From: an uncultured Devosia sp.
GTDB taxonomy: Bacteria; Pseudomonadota; Alphaproteobacteria; Rhizobiales; Devosiaceae
Length of the DNA stretch: 64,000 bases
Assembly: GCF_963517015.1 (NCBI RefSeq)
Contig: NZ_CAUQDV010000001.1
Span: forward strand, 1,308,001 to 1,372,000
Direction of reading: 5' to 3'
Within the stretch, counting starts at the first letter, position 1. Each line of letters starts with the position of its first letter. A program made the translations under genes and the position numbers. Below, in pieces: positions 53,601 through 61,842 of the stretch. The notes below the pieces were generated by a model. The model saw only the letters and a list, made by a program, of their open reading frames with translations. It was not told the origin of the DNA and ran no database searches.

Positions 53601-53805
53601 CGGTTTCGGCCACGGCGCCGGTGAAGCTGGTCGAGACCGAGATGACGGGCTGTTCGACGCTGGGGAGTTCGCGCACTTCCGAGCCGATCAGCGCGGCAAG
53701 GCCGGCAACGACGATCAGCGCATTGATCACCAGGGCCAGGACGGGGCGGCGGACGAAGAGGGCTGCGAGGGTTCCGCCACGCTCGTTCTTATCGGCTATC
53801 GACAT
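50653..53805 (-). CDS. RND multidrug efflux transporter, HAE-1 family
   Basis: Inner-membrane proton-driven pump of 1050 residues with 12 helices and two large periplasmic loops. N-terminal FVRRPVLALVINALIVVAGL, VEQPVISVSTSFTGA and the GLVVDDAIVVLENIVRR helix-4 region with its two Asp residues are typical. The start is ATG 53805 (MSIADKNER); upstream open codons belong to the previous gene's 3' end. It works with the adjacent fusion protein, 13 bp upstream. Substrates are unknown. Confidence 0.93.
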   Translation of the reverse strand: MSIADKNERGGTLAALFVRRPVLALVINALIVVAGLAALIGSEVRELPSVEQPVISVSTSFTGAVAETVDREVTAIVEGAVARVQGVTSISSSSSDGRSRVTLAFSDDTNIDTATSDVRDALSNIARQLPDNVDAPTIQKADSDAQPVMQLAVTSNTMSIADMSALVEDVISERLAAVSGVADVQVYGTRDVSFEIDVDPIKLASLGLTVADVRNVLQTIAFDTPAGSINGPNQNISVRAMSEVATPADFERIIINGQTRLGDVATVVFDAAASTSALRSDGKPGIGIGIVRQAQSNTMEISDGVAAAVETLNQTLPEGVTVKVSSDDAVFIKGALHEVEIALGVSLVVVVLIIYLFLLDWRATIVPAVSIPIALLGAVAGIYVAGFSINILTLLALVLATGLVVDDAIVVLENIVRRKHLGAGPRAAAVLGTQEVFFAVVATTLTLAAVFLPLSFLPAQTGRVFREFGFTLAIAVLLSSVVALSLGPMIASRLLKANEGEHKGHGGPIGAIGRAFARFYASTLKLALANPFIVVLVALLFAASAFFVYGNLRQEITPPEDRASINLRINVPNTVSLDYTRTQLTRVEAALQPFVENGEIQSIFVLSGFGSGGSLNLTLAPWGERERSQQDIAADITRLMTQFPGVRASVGQGNSLGIRGGGSGLQFAVVGTNYDDLAATARQIADQLDADGRYGRVNVDYDTNQPQLTLTVDRQRADQLGIDINGLATTMQAMIDGADVGSVFINDQSYDVRMVSTSNPVNDPRDLETLFIKTGDGRYVPMSTIATIVEAPIAPNLRREEQRRAVNVTASLEGNQIALGDAYNHMLELARPILPEGTSIIPLAEAKTLGEANNGLLITFGFALVIILLVLAAQFESVWSAVIVMTTVPFGVAAALYALLATGGSLNIYSQIGLVLVVGIMAKNGILIVEFANQLRDQGRNVREAIEEASNIRLRPVMMTMIATILGGLPLVLASGAGAEARTALGWVMVGGLSFAAISTLYLTPVAYLLMARFSKPKVEEEARLERELAAANQAPANDRHTIIPPAAAE

Positions 53806-53818
53806 GTCGGTCTCCGGA

Positions 53819-55015
53819 TCAGATAGGCTGGGCGGGCGCGGCGCTGGCTGCGGCTTCCTCGGTGGTTGTCGTGGTGCCATCCGGGCCTTCGAGCAGGGTG
53901 ACAGTGGCGCCCTCACTCAGCTGGAGGATGCCTTCGGTGATGATGGCGTCGCCTGGAGCCAGGTCGCCGCGGACGAGCACGCCGTCGCTGTTGCGCTGGA
54001 CGATTTCAGCCGCGACGCGCGTGGCGATGCCCTGGTCGTATTTCCAGACATAGGAGCCTTCGGCGGACCAGAGGATGGCGAGCGGGTTGACGGTGGGAAA
54101 TTGTTCGCCCGGAAAGGCCAGCGAGACAACGAAGCTCATGCCGGCGCGCATCAGGCCATCATCATTGGGGATGGAGGCCTGGACCTGGAGGGTGCGGCTG
54201 GCGGGATCGATGCGGTTGTCGATGGCGCTGATCGTGCCGTCAAAGACCCGGCCGGGCAGGGCGACCGCCGAGACGGAGACCGGCATGTCGGTGCGCAGAC
54301 TGGCGGCATAGCGTTCCGGGACCCAGAAGTTGACGAGGATCGAGGAATTGTCGTCGACGGTGGTGACGGTGGTCTGGGCAGTGAGATAGTTGCCGGGCGT
54401 CACCTGCATCAGACCGACCGTGCCGGAGATCGGGCTGGTGATGGTGCGGCGATCGAGATTGTTCTGGGCGTTGCGCAGGTCGAGTTCTGCCGTTGCAGAG
54501 GCGAGACGCGCCGCGGTCAGGGCCGTGGTGGCGACGACATTGTTGGTGGCCAGCCCCTCGGTGCGGGCTACTGTGGCGCGTGTGTCTTCGACGGCCAGGA
54601 GGGCGAGATCATAGGCGACCTGCTGGTCATCGGCATCGAGGCGGCCGATCACGGCACCGGCTTCGACCTCGTGGCCCGGGCTGACCAGCAGTTCCTCCAG
54701 CGTGCCGCCAGCTGAGGAGGAGACGGTGACAGAACGAAACGAGCGGCCCTCGCCAATGGCGCTGAGGCCATCATTGATGGTGGAGATGCCGACCGCCGTG
54801 GTCACAACATTGGTGACGCGACCGCTGCCGCCGGGGCGAGGCTGGCCGGGCGGTCCGGCTTGAGCGATCTGGCTGGGGGCTGCGGCCGGTTCAGGTGCGA
54901 AGGGCAGGGTGATGCCATAGGTCGCGAGCAGGTCGCGCGAGCCGGGGACGAAGGTCAGCCAGGCGGCGAAAGCCATCAGCAGAATGACGAGTGAAATCAC
55001 GAGCTGACGTATCAA
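53819..55015 (-). CDS. RND efflux membrane-fusion (adaptor) protein
   Basis: About 398 residues of the HlyD/AcrA type. It has an N-terminal membrane anchor (LVISLVILLMAFAAWL), a proline-rich linker, a lipoyl-like domain (EELLVSPGHEVEAGAVIGRLDADD), an alpha hairpin and a beta-barrel region. The start is taken at TTG 55015, 8 nt after AAGGAG; a GTG 14 codons upstream is possible. No lipoprotein cysteine. No outer-membrane channel gene lies beside it, so it presumably uses a shared TolC. Confidence 0.9.
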   Translation of the reverse strand: MIRQLVISLVILLMAFAAWLTFVPGSRDLLATYGITLPFAPEPAAAPSQIAQAGPPGQPRPGGSGRVTNVVTTAVGISTINDGLSAIGEGRSFRSVTVSSSAGGTLEELLVSPGHEVEAGAVIGRLDADDQQVAYDLALLAVEDTRATVARTEGLATNNVVATTALTAARLASATAELDLRNAQNNLDRRTITSPISGTVGLMQVTPGNYLTAQTTVTTVDDNSSILVNFWVPERYAASLRTDMPVSVSAVALPGRVFDGTISAIDNRIDPASRTLQVQASIPNDDGLMRAGMSFVVSLAFPGEQFPTVNPLAILWSAEGSYVWKYDQGIATRVAAEIVQRNSDGVLVRGDLAPGDAIITEGILQLSEGATVTLLEGPDGTTTTTEEAAASAAPAQPI

Positions 55016-55138
55016 GCGCTGGGCTCCTTGCCGGTAAGTCCTTGGTTGTGCAGGCACAACAGATAATCAATGTACCAGCGCCGCGGCCCTGGCTTCCATT
55101 AAATCCCGGTAAGGTTGGCTGACGAGGCCGTGAACGCG

Positions 55139-55972
55139 TCAGGTCTCGACTTCGGCATCCTTGCGGGCACCCCATTCGGTCCAGGAGCCGTCATAGACGG
55201 CGACACTTTCGGCGCCGGCCAATTCGAGCGCCAGCGCGAGGGTCGAGGCGGTAATGCCCGAGCCGCAGGAGGTGACGATCGGCTTTTCGAGATCAAGGCC
55301 GCGATCGGCGAAAAGCTGGCGGAGGTCGCCGGCGGGTTTCATCTGGCCGGCTTCGGTCAGCAGGCTCACCGGGACGTTGAGGCTATTGGGGATATGGCCG
55401 ACGCGCAGGCCAGCGCGTGGCTCGGGCACCTCGGCGTGAAAGCGCGGCGCGGGACGGGCATCGACGATCTGGGCGGCGCCATCCTGGCTGCGATCCCGCA
55501 CGGCTTCGAAATCGGTCACCCGATGGGGATCGAAATCGACTTCGAAGGTCTGGCGAGCCCGGCTGACGAGGCCGGCCTGGGTTGAGCGCTTTTCGGCGCG
55601 CCACTTGGGGCCGCCGCCAGCGAGAATGCGAGTGTTTTTGGCGCCCATGGTCTTGAAGGTCCACCAGACGCGCGGCGCGGAGAACAGGCCGAGTTCGTCA
55701 TAGACGACGATCGTCATGGTTTCGGAAATGCCCAAGGCGCCGACCATGCGGGCGAAATCGTTCGGAGAGGGCAGCATGTGGGGCAGGTCGGTATCGGTAT
55801 CGGCGATACCGTCGATGTCGAAAAAGACGGCGCCCGGGATATGGCCATCAAGATATTCCGCCTGCGCGTTGCGGGCGGCATTGGGCATGTGCCAGCTGCC
55901 GTCCACGACGACGACATTGGGGTCGGTCAGGTGGGCTGCCAGCCATTCGGTGCTGACGAAAGGACTTTCCAC
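55139..55972 (-). CDS. sseA: 3-mercaptopyruvate/thiosulfate sulfurtransferase
   Basis: 277 residues with two rhodanese domains. The active-site loop in the second domain is TSCGSGITAS, the CG(S/T)G(V/I)T pattern of mercaptopyruvate sulfurtransferases rather than the rhodanese CRKGVT. The start is the GTG at 55972 (ESPFVSTEWL) with AAGGAG 7 nt ahead; a further-upstream GTG at 55999 is less likely. It transfers sulfane sulphur to cyanide or thiols. It stands alone. Confidence 0.93.
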   Translation of the reverse strand: MESPFVSTEWLAAHLTDPNVVVVDGSWHMPNAARNAQAEYLDGHIPGAVFFDIDGIADTDTDLPHMLPSPNDFARMVGALGISETMTIVVYDELGLFSAPRVWWTFKTMGAKNTRILAGGGPKWRAEKRSTQAGLVSRARQTFEVDFDPHRVTDFEAVRDRSQDGAAQIVDARPAPRFHAEVPEPRAGLRVGHIPNSLNVPVSLLTEAGQMKPAGDLRQLFADRGLDLEKPIVTSCGSGITASTLALALELAGAESVAVYDGSWTEWGARKDAEVET

Positions 55973-56055
55973 GGCGCGACTCCTTGATGTGGCAGCCACA
56001 ATGACCGCTAGAATTGTGGCGGTCTAGCGATCATATCCGCGTTGTTCGCTCTCGA

Positions 56056-57111
56056 TCAGAGAACCAGCAGATCCTTGCTGGCGAGGCTGATGGTGATGGC
56101 TTCGCCGCGGGTGGGTGGGGCGGTGCGCTGGTCGTTGAAGGTGTCGAGGCTGACGACATTCTTGCCCAGGGCGACGCGCAGGCGGATGACCGAGCCGAGG
56201 AAGGTGACGTCGGCAATGGTGCCGGTCAGGGTGATGTCATTGCCCTCGCGCGGGGTGGGCGAGAGGACTTCGGGGCGCAGAGTTAGCATGATGTCGGCGC
56301 CGGGCTTGGCATCGGCCGGCAGGCTGGGGACCGTGGCCGTCTGGCCATCGATGGTGACGGTCTTCTGGGCAGGGTCGACGATCTGGGCCTCGATGGAATT
56401 GAGGTGACCGACGAAATTGGCGACGAAGCGGGTCGCGGGCTTGTTGTAGATTTCGTGCGGCTGGCCGAGCTGGTCGATATTGCCGCCATTCATCACGACG
56501 ATACGGTCGGAGATGGAAAGGGCTTCTTCCTGGTCATGGGTCACGAAGACGGTGGTGATGCCGAGGTCGAGCTGGATGGCGCGGATTTCCTCGCGCAGCG
56601 AGACGCGGATCTTGGCGTCGAGTGCGGACAGGGGCTCGTCGAGGAGCAGCAGGCGGGGACGCGGCGCGATGGCGCGGGCGAGGGCGACGCGTTGCTGCTG
56701 GCCACCGGACATTTCATAGGGGTAGCGCTTTTCAAAGCCCGGAAGGCCGATCAGCTTGAGCATTTCATCGACGCGGGCGCGGCGCTCATCGGCAGGCATG
56801 CCGGCGATCTTGAGACCGAAGGCGATGTTGTCGCCGACGTTCAGATTAGGGAAAAGCGCATAGGCCTGGAAGACCATGCCGAGCTTGCGCTGGTTGGGCT
56901 TGAGGCCGGTGATGTCCTGGCCCTCGACCTTGATCGAGCCCGAGGTCGGGTGTTCGAAGCCGGCGATCATGCGCAGGATGGTGGTCTTGCCGCAGCCGGA
57001 GGGGCCGAGGAGCGAGATGAACTCGCCCTTGTCGAAGGCGAAGTTGACGCCCTTGACCACGGTGTTGCTGCCGAAGGATTTGACGAGATTGTTGACTTCG
57101 AGGAAGGCCAT
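56056..57111 (-). CDS. ABC transporter ATP-binding protein, PotA/FbpC-type
   Basis: 351 residues. Walker A GPSGCGKTT, signature MSGGQQQRVALARAI, Walker B LLLLDEPLSALD, switch His FVTHDQEEA, and a C-terminal TOBE/OB region of about 110 residues. Start ATG 57111. Last gene of a four-gene importer operon (receptor, two permeases, ATPase). The class serves polyamines, ferric iron, 2-aminoethylphosphonate and similar substrates. Confidence 0.93.
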   Translation of the reverse strand: MAFLEVNNLVKSFGSNTVVKGVNFAFDKGEFISLLGPSGCGKTTILRMIAGFEHPTSGSIKVEGQDITGLKPNQRKLGMVFQAYALFPNLNVGDNIAFGLKIAGMPADERRARVDEMLKLIGLPGFEKRYPYEMSGGQQQRVALARAIAPRPRLLLLDEPLSALDAKIRVSLREEIRAIQLDLGITTVFVTHDQEEALSISDRIVVMNGGNIDQLGQPHEIYNKPATRFVANFVGHLNSIEAQIVDPAQKTVTIDGQTATVPSLPADAKPGADIMLTLRPEVLSPTPREGNDITLTGTIADVTFLGSVIRLRVALGKNVVSLDTFNDQRTAPPTRGEAITISLASKDLLVL

Positions 57112-57124
57112 GGTCAGTCGGAGC

Positions 57125-57916
57125 TCACTCGTTTCTGGCAGAAGTGCGGGGGGCAAAGCGGCCCAGGACATTGATCATGCCCATGGCGCCCCAGGTGATG
57201 ACGAAGGAAATGATGGCCAGCGCGGCGGGCTCATAGGCCTTGTTGGTGCCGATGCCGACGAGATAGGGGCCAAAGGCCGGGCGGGCCAGAAGGCTGGCGA
57301 TGGTGAATTCGCCGATGACGATGGCAAAGGTCAGGAAGGCACCGGAGAGAATGGCGACCAGGATATTGGGCAGGATGATCTGGCCGATGATCTGGGCCTG
57401 ATTGGCGCCCATGATCTGGGCGGCCTCGGTCAGCGTTGAGATGTCGATGGTGCGCATGCCATTGTCGACGGCGCGATACATGTAGGGCAGCGCCAGCATC
57501 ACATAGGCGCAGGTGAGCAGGATGTCGGTGCCCAGTACCGAGCCGGTGAAGGGGATCAGCGAGCTCGAGCCGTAGAGGCGGATATAGCCATAGACCAGCA
57601 CCAGTGCCGGGATGACCAGCGGCAGAAGGGTGACGAATTCCATGAAGGGGCGCAGCCAGGGCATGCGCAGGCGGACGAAATAGACGGCCGGGACGATGAC
57701 CAGCACGCCCACGACGATGGTGAAGAAGCCGACGGTCAGAGAATAGCCGAAGGTCGAGAAGAATTTCGGGTCGGAAAAGACCGAGGCATAGGCATCAAAG
57801 CTTAGCTCGTTGCGGCGCATGCGCAGCGAGAAGATGAAGGTGGCGACCAGGGGCACGATGAAATAGGCCGCGCCCAGGACAACGATGAACCAGGGCCAGA
57901 ACTTGTTGGCTTTCAT
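57125..57916 (-). CDS. ABC transporter permease, PotC-type
   Basis: 263 residues, six helices. The EAA loop is STLTEAAQIMGANQAQIIGQIILPN. It starts at ATG 57916, overlapping the upstream permease's stop in an ATGA junction, so the two are translationally coupled. Confidence 0.92.
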   Translation of the reverse strand: MKANKFWPWFIVVLGAAYFIVPLVATFIFSLRMRRNELSFDAYASVFSDPKFFSTFGYSLTVGFFTIVVGVLVIVPAVYFVRLRMPWLRPFMEFVTLLPLVIPALVLVYGYIRLYGSSSLIPFTGSVLGTDILLTCAYVMLALPYMYRAVDNGMRTIDISTLTEAAQIMGANQAQIIGQIILPNILVAILSGAFLTFAIVIGEFTIASLLARPAFGPYLVGIGTNKAYEPAALAIISFVITWGAMGMINVLGRFAPRTSARNE

Positions 57917-58791
57917 TTCATCCACCTTTCAGCGCGATTGGCGACGACCAGATAGATGACATTGGCGAAGGAGGTGATGACGATCATGCCGACCGCCAGG
58001 GCGGCGCCAAGGCCGGGGTTCTGCAGGGCATCGCCGCGGATCTGGTTGTAGAGCAGCACGGTCACGATGTTGAGGTTGGAGCCGGTCAGGGCCCAGGCCG
58101 TGGCGATGGCGCCGAAGGCATTGGCAAACAACAGGCTCAGCGTGCCGAGGAAGCTCGGCCACAAAATAGGCAGGCCGACATAGCGCCAGAATTGCCATGG
58201 CGTAGCGCCAAGCGTCTGGGCGGCTTCGCTCCATTCCTTCTTCAACCCGTCGATGGCCGGCGCGATGGTCAACATCATCAGCGGGATCTGGAAGTAGAGA
58301 TAGGTCAGCGTCAGGCCCCAGAAGGAGAAGAGGCTGAAGCCGGCACGATAGAGGTCGAGACCGAAGACATCGCGCAGGATGATGGTGACGAGACCGATGC
58401 GGCCAAGCGAGGCGATGAAGGCGAAGGCCAGCGGCACGCCGGCAAAGTTGGAGGCAACGCCCGAGAAGGTCATGACAGCGGCGCGGAAGCCGGAGGGCAG
58501 CTTGCCGCGAATGATGGCGAGGGTGATGGCGAGGCCGATCAGGGCGCCGAGGATTGCCGAGGCCCCAGAGACACGGATCGAGATCGCATAGGCGGACATG
58601 ATCTGGTCGGAGAAGAGACCGCCGATATTTTCGAAGGTGAAGTTGCCGGCCCGGTCGGTGAAGGCGGCGCCTATGAGGGCGACGGCCGGCAGGACCAGGA
58701 ACATGATCGCGAAGACGACGAATGGCACGACGGCCAAGCTGTCCCAGGGTATGCGGCGCTTTGGTCGGGAGGTGGCGGAAATGTCGGTCAT
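57913..58791 (-). CDS. ABC transporter permease, PotB-type
   Basis: 292 residues, six helices after a basic N-terminus (RPKRRIPWDS). The EAA motif is KKEWSEAAQTLGATPWQFWRYVGLPI. It is separated from the receptor gene by about 160 bp that includes a GC-rich stem-loop. Partner of the PotC-type permease. Confidence 0.92.
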   Translation of the reverse strand: MTDISATSRPKRRIPWDSLAVVPFVVFAIMFLVLPAVALIGAAFTDRAGNFTFENIGGLFSDQIMSAYAISIRVSGASAILGALIGLAITLAIIRGKLPSGFRAAVMTFSGVASNFAGVPLAFAFIASLGRIGLVTIILRDVFGLDLYRAGFSLFSFWGLTLTYLYFQIPLMMLTIAPAIDGLKKEWSEAAQTLGATPWQFWRYVGLPILWPSFLGTLSLLFANAFGAIATAWALTGSNLNIVTVLLYNQIRGDALQNPGLGAALAVGMIVITSFANVIYLVVANRAERWMK

Positions 58792-58916
58792 GCTACCTCG
58801 GGTTCCTCAGATCATGTCGAAGACCAATGCCATCTTCGGTGCGTTGCATGCACTGTCCGGGCCATCCGGCAGTGACGTCGAAGATGGCATGGGGCTTCGC
58901 CATTCGGGCATAGGGA

Positions 58917-58945
58917 GGACCCCCGCCGCGTGAGCGGCGGGGGTG
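58917..58945 (-). promoter_or_regulatory. Stem-loop after the PotD-type receptor gene
   Basis: CCCCCGCCGC and GCGGCGGGGG around GTGA, just after the receptor stop on the minus strand. No T-run follows in the direction of transcription, so it probably stabilises the receptor message or partly blocks read-through rather than terminating. Confidence 0.55.
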
Positions 58946-58951
58946 AAAATT

Positions 58952-60058
58952 TTACTGAACCGAAGCGCCGACGGTGGAGTCCCAGCCGCCAGTGATGGTT
59001 GCCTTGTTGGCGTTCTGCTCTTCGATCGAGGGGAACACGGCCTTGGCATAGTTGTCAGCCGGCGGCAGCTTGGCCATCAGGTCTTCCGGCAGGGTGCCGG
59101 CTTCAGCCATGGCGTTGAAGCGGATCGGGTGGCAATAGCCGGCGAGGTAGGCGTTCTGGCCTTCGTCGGAATAGATGTATTCCATCCAGAGCTTGGCAGC
59201 GTTCGGGTGGGGCGCATAGGCCGAGATGGCCTGGACATAAACGCCAGCAACGACGCCGTCAGAGGGGACAACGATCTCGAGCGGCGGGTTGCCGTTCATG
59301 TTGTCGCGGGCTGCGAGCAGGTTGTAGTCCCAGTTGATGGCGATCGGGGTCGTGCCCTGGGCGATGGCAGCGGCTTCGGCGTCGACGGGGACGAAGTTGC
59401 CCTTGTCGTTGAGAGCCTTGAAGAATTCGAGGCCAGCCTGAGCAGCGCCAGCTTCATCGGCGGTCGAGAGACCAGCGGCGAAAACCGACATGATGGCATT
59501 GTTGGCGGTACGCGGATCACCAGCAAGGGCGACCGAATTGGCGTATTCGTCCTTGTTCAGGTCGGCCCAGGAAGCCGGGTTGTCGCCGGTGACGATGTCC
59601 TTGTTGATGCCGAAAGCCAGCACGCCATAGTAGTCGCCGTACCAGAAGCCTTCTTCATCCTTGGCGTCGGCCGGGATTTCGTCCCAGGTCGAGACCTTGT
59701 ACGCCTGCAGCAGGCCTTCTTCCTTGGCCTGGGGGCCGAAGGCGAGGCCGATGTCGAGCACGTCGGGAGCCTGCGGGCCGGTATTGCCCTTGTTGGCGCG
59801 GACGGCTTCGAGCTCGTCAGCCGAACCGGCATCGGGGTTCAGTTCGTTGATTTCGATGCCCGGATACTTGGCCTTGAAGCCTTCGAACATGCCGCCATAG
59901 TTGCACCAGGAGTGGGGCAGGGCGATCGTGGTCAGCTGGCCTTCGGCCTTGGCGGCTTCGTAAAGCGCGTCGAGGTCGGTCTGGGCGAAAGTGGGTGCAG
60001 AAACGGCAAGAACGGCAAGCATCGAGACGGATGCGCCGAGGGTCTTCTTGATGGACAT
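58952..60058 (-). CDS. ABC transporter extracellular substrate-binding protein
   Basis: 368 residues, SBP_bac family as used with PotABC/FbpBC-type permeases. The signal peptide is residues 1-25 (ending TFA before QTDL). The body begins LYEAAKAEGQLTTIALP, typical of the Fe3+/polyamine/phosphonate receptor group. The upstream AGGGAG and start ATG 60058 are clear. The ligand cannot be told; the four TGTGACAGT boxes upstream may offer a clue through their regulator. Confidence 0.9.
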   Translation of the reverse strand: MSIKKTLGASVSMLAVLAVSAPTFAQTDLDALYEAAKAEGQLTTIALPHSWCNYGGMFEGFKAKYPGIEINELNPDAGSADELEAVRANKGNTGPQAPDVLDIGLAFGPQAKEEGLLQAYKVSTWDEIPADAKDEEGFWYGDYYGVLAFGINKDIVTGDNPASWADLNKDEYANSVALAGDPRTANNAIMSVFAAGLSTADEAGAAQAGLEFFKALNDKGNFVPVDAEAAAIAQGTTPIAINWDYNLLAARDNMNGNPPLEIVVPSDGVVAGVYVQAISAYAPHPNAAKLWMEYIYSDEGQNAYLAGYCHPIRFNAMAEAGTLPEDLMAKLPPADNYAKAVFPSIEEQNANKATITGGWDSTVGASVQ

Positions 60059-60138
60059 GTTCAGTCTCCCTGAAAAGTCGTTCGCGACCACCTCGGTGAA
60101 GGGTCGGGGCGAACTGGAGCGGGGAAGTAGAGAGGCTG

Positions 60139-60261
60139 TGTGACAGTGCAATGACGGTTCTCACACCGGCATGTGACAGTGGTGAATGCCGCTATTTCAG
60201 CTGTTTAAGTCCCCCTTGCGTCCTCCCAGTCGCAATTGTGACAGTGCCCGTTTGTGACAGT
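60139..60261. promoter_or_regulatory. Four direct TGTGACAGT repeats upstream of the PotD-type receptor gene
   Basis: Identical 9-mers lie at 60139-60147, 60172-60180, 60237-60245 and 60253-60261 (ACTGTCACA on the transcribed strand). They cluster 80-200 bp upstream of the receptor start at 60058 and are likely binding sites of an unknown regulator. Confidence 0.6.
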
Positions 60262-60337
60262 TTCGTCCAGATGGTCAAAAACGCAAAAAGCCGTATCCGC
60301 GGTGCGCGGCCACCGCCAGGAACGTGACGCTGCAAGT

Positions 60338-60347
60338 AACTATAGTT
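60338..60347. promoter_or_regulatory. AACTATAGTT palindrome in the divergent gap
   Basis: A perfect 10-bp palindrome in the 417-bp gap (60059-60475) between the receptor and imelysin genes. The flanks GCAAGT and GCTGC are only partly symmetric. Possible operator, low certainty. Confidence 0.25.
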
Positions 60348-60387
60348 GCTGCGAATTTCCGCTCTTTAACATGCTGCTTCCGGATAC

Positions 60388-60404
60388 TTTAGAATATTTC
60401 TAAC
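60388..60404 (+). promoter_or_regulatory. Candidate Irr (ICE) box upstream of the imelysin operon
   Basis: TTTAGAA (60388-60394), TAT, TTCTAAC (60398-60404): one base short of the TTTAGAA-N3-TTCTAAA iron-control element bound by Irr in Rhizobiales. It is 72 bp before the imelysin start, in an AT-rich promoter stretch. Position fits iron-dependent control of this operon. Confidence 0.65.
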
Positions 60405-60475
60405 GTATTGAAAGGTAATTGCTTTTTTAAGTTGAGAGGCGTAGTCCGCTTCTAATTCATTCAGGAGGATCGCCC

Positions 60476-61741
60476 ATGATCTCGTTCGGCAAGCGCTCGC
60501 TGCGCCATCTTGCCATCGCACTTACGCTGACGGTTTCACCGATTGCAGCACATGCCCAGGCACCGGCCGATGCCGATGTGCTGGCCAATTACGCCGATAT
60601 CGCGCTGGCCGGCTACGAAGACTCGCTGACGACGGCGAAGGCTCTCGAAGTGGCGGTCGATGCGCTGATTGCCAATCCGAGCGAAGAGACGCTGCAGGCG
60701 GCCAAGGATGCGTGGCTGGCTGCGCGCGTGCCCTATCAGCAGACCGAGGCTTTCCGGTTCGGCAATCCAATCGTCGACGAGTGGGAAGGGCGCGTGAATG
60801 CCTGGCCGCTGGACGAGGGCATGATCGACTATGTCGATGCCAGCTATGGCAGCGAGAGCGACAGCAACGAGCTTTATGTGGCCGATGTCATCGCCAATCC
60901 CAAGGTCAGCATTGGTGGCGTCGAGGTCGATGCAACCGAAATCACGCCGGACCTGCTGCAGAATACGCTGCAGGAAGCGGCTGGCGTCGAGGCCAATGTG
61001 GCGACCGGCTACCACGCAATCGAGTTCCTGCTCTGGGGCCAGGACCTGAACGGCACCGAAGCTGGTGCCGGCGCGCGTCCTTTCACCGACTATTCGACGG
61101 CAGACAATGCCGATCGTCGTGCGGCCTATCTCAAGGCGGCGACCACTTTGCTGGTCAGCGATCTCGAAGAGATGGTTGCCAACTGGACGGCCGATGGTGC
61201 GGCGCGCACGGCGCTCGACGAGCAGGGCATTTCGACCATCCTGACCGGCATGGGCTCGCTGAGCTTTGGCGAGCTGGCCGGCGAACGCATGAAGCTGGGC
61301 CTGCTGCTGCATGATCCGGAAGAAGAGCATGACTGCTTCTCGGACAATACGCATAATTCGCATCTCAATGACGCGATTGGCATCCAGAATGTCTATCTAG
61401 GCAAATATACCCGCATCGATGGCAGCGTGGTCGAGGGTCCGTCGCTGTCGGAAGTGATTGCGGCCAAGGATGGTGCGCTGGATACCGAGATCAAGGGCCT
61501 GCTCGACGAGACGCTGGTTGCCATGAACGTCATGGCCGACCGCGCCAATGGCGGCGAGGCCTATGACCAGCAGATCGGCGAAGGCAATGCAGAGGGCAAT
61601 GCCGTGGTGCAGGCCGCGATCGACGGGCTGATTGCCCAGACCCGTGGCATCGAGCGTGCCGTGGCCCTGCTCGAGCTGGGCGATGCCGTCACCATTGAGG
61701 ACAGCGACTCGCTGAGCAATCCCGACGCCGTGTTCGAATAA
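60476..61741 (+). CDS. Imelysin-family iron-regulated protein (IrpA/EfeO-M75 type)
   Basis: 421 residues, exported (signal peptide about 1-28, ending AHA before QAP). Two helical-bundle repeats with the GxHxxE motif at 178-183 (GYHAIE). Imelysin proteins are periplasmic or outer-membrane factors of iron uptake. A clear Shine-Dalgarno (AGGAGGA) precedes ATG 60476. First gene of an operon with a di-heme protein and a second imelysin, under a candidate Irr box. Confidence 0.93.
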   Translation: MISFGKRSLRHLAIALTLTVSPIAAHAQAPADADVLANYADIALAGYEDSLTTAKALEVAVDALIANPSEETLQAAKDAWLAARVPYQQTEAFRFGNPIVDEWEGRVNAWPLDEGMIDYVDASYGSESDSNELYVADVIANPKVSIGGVEVDATEITPDLLQNTLQEAAGVEANVATGYHAIEFLLWGQDLNGTEAGAGARPFTDYSTADNADRRAAYLKAATTLLVSDLEEMVANWTADGAARTALDEQGISTILTGMGSLSFGELAGERMKLGLLLHDPEEEHDCFSDNTHNSHLNDAIGIQNVYLGKYTRIDGSVVEGPSLSEVIAAKDGALDTEIKGLLDETLVAMNVMADRANGGEAYDQQIGEGNAEGNAVVQAAIDGLIAQTRGIERAVALLELGDAVTIEDSDSLSNPDAVFE

Positions 61742-61749
61742 AACACATT

Positions 61750-61781
61750 GCCATCACCGGCTTGTCCGGTGATGGCGTTTT
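61750..61781 (+). terminator. Intercistronic terminator/attenuator after imelysin
   Basis: GCCATCACCGG (61750-61760), loop CTTGT, CCGGTGATGGC (61766-61776), then GTTTTCC. A perfect 11-bp stem with a short T-run that would partly uncouple the downstream genes. Confidence 0.65.
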
Positions 61782-61842
61782 CCTTCATTCTGGCATGGGC
61801 TCAGGCGGCATCCGGCTCATGACCAACGGATCTATCGACCAA

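Noticed and set aside
60319..60343. A GGAAC upstream of the imelysin operon as an EcfG promoter
   Set aside because: The expected CGTT is absent at 16-17 bp (CTAT is found instead).
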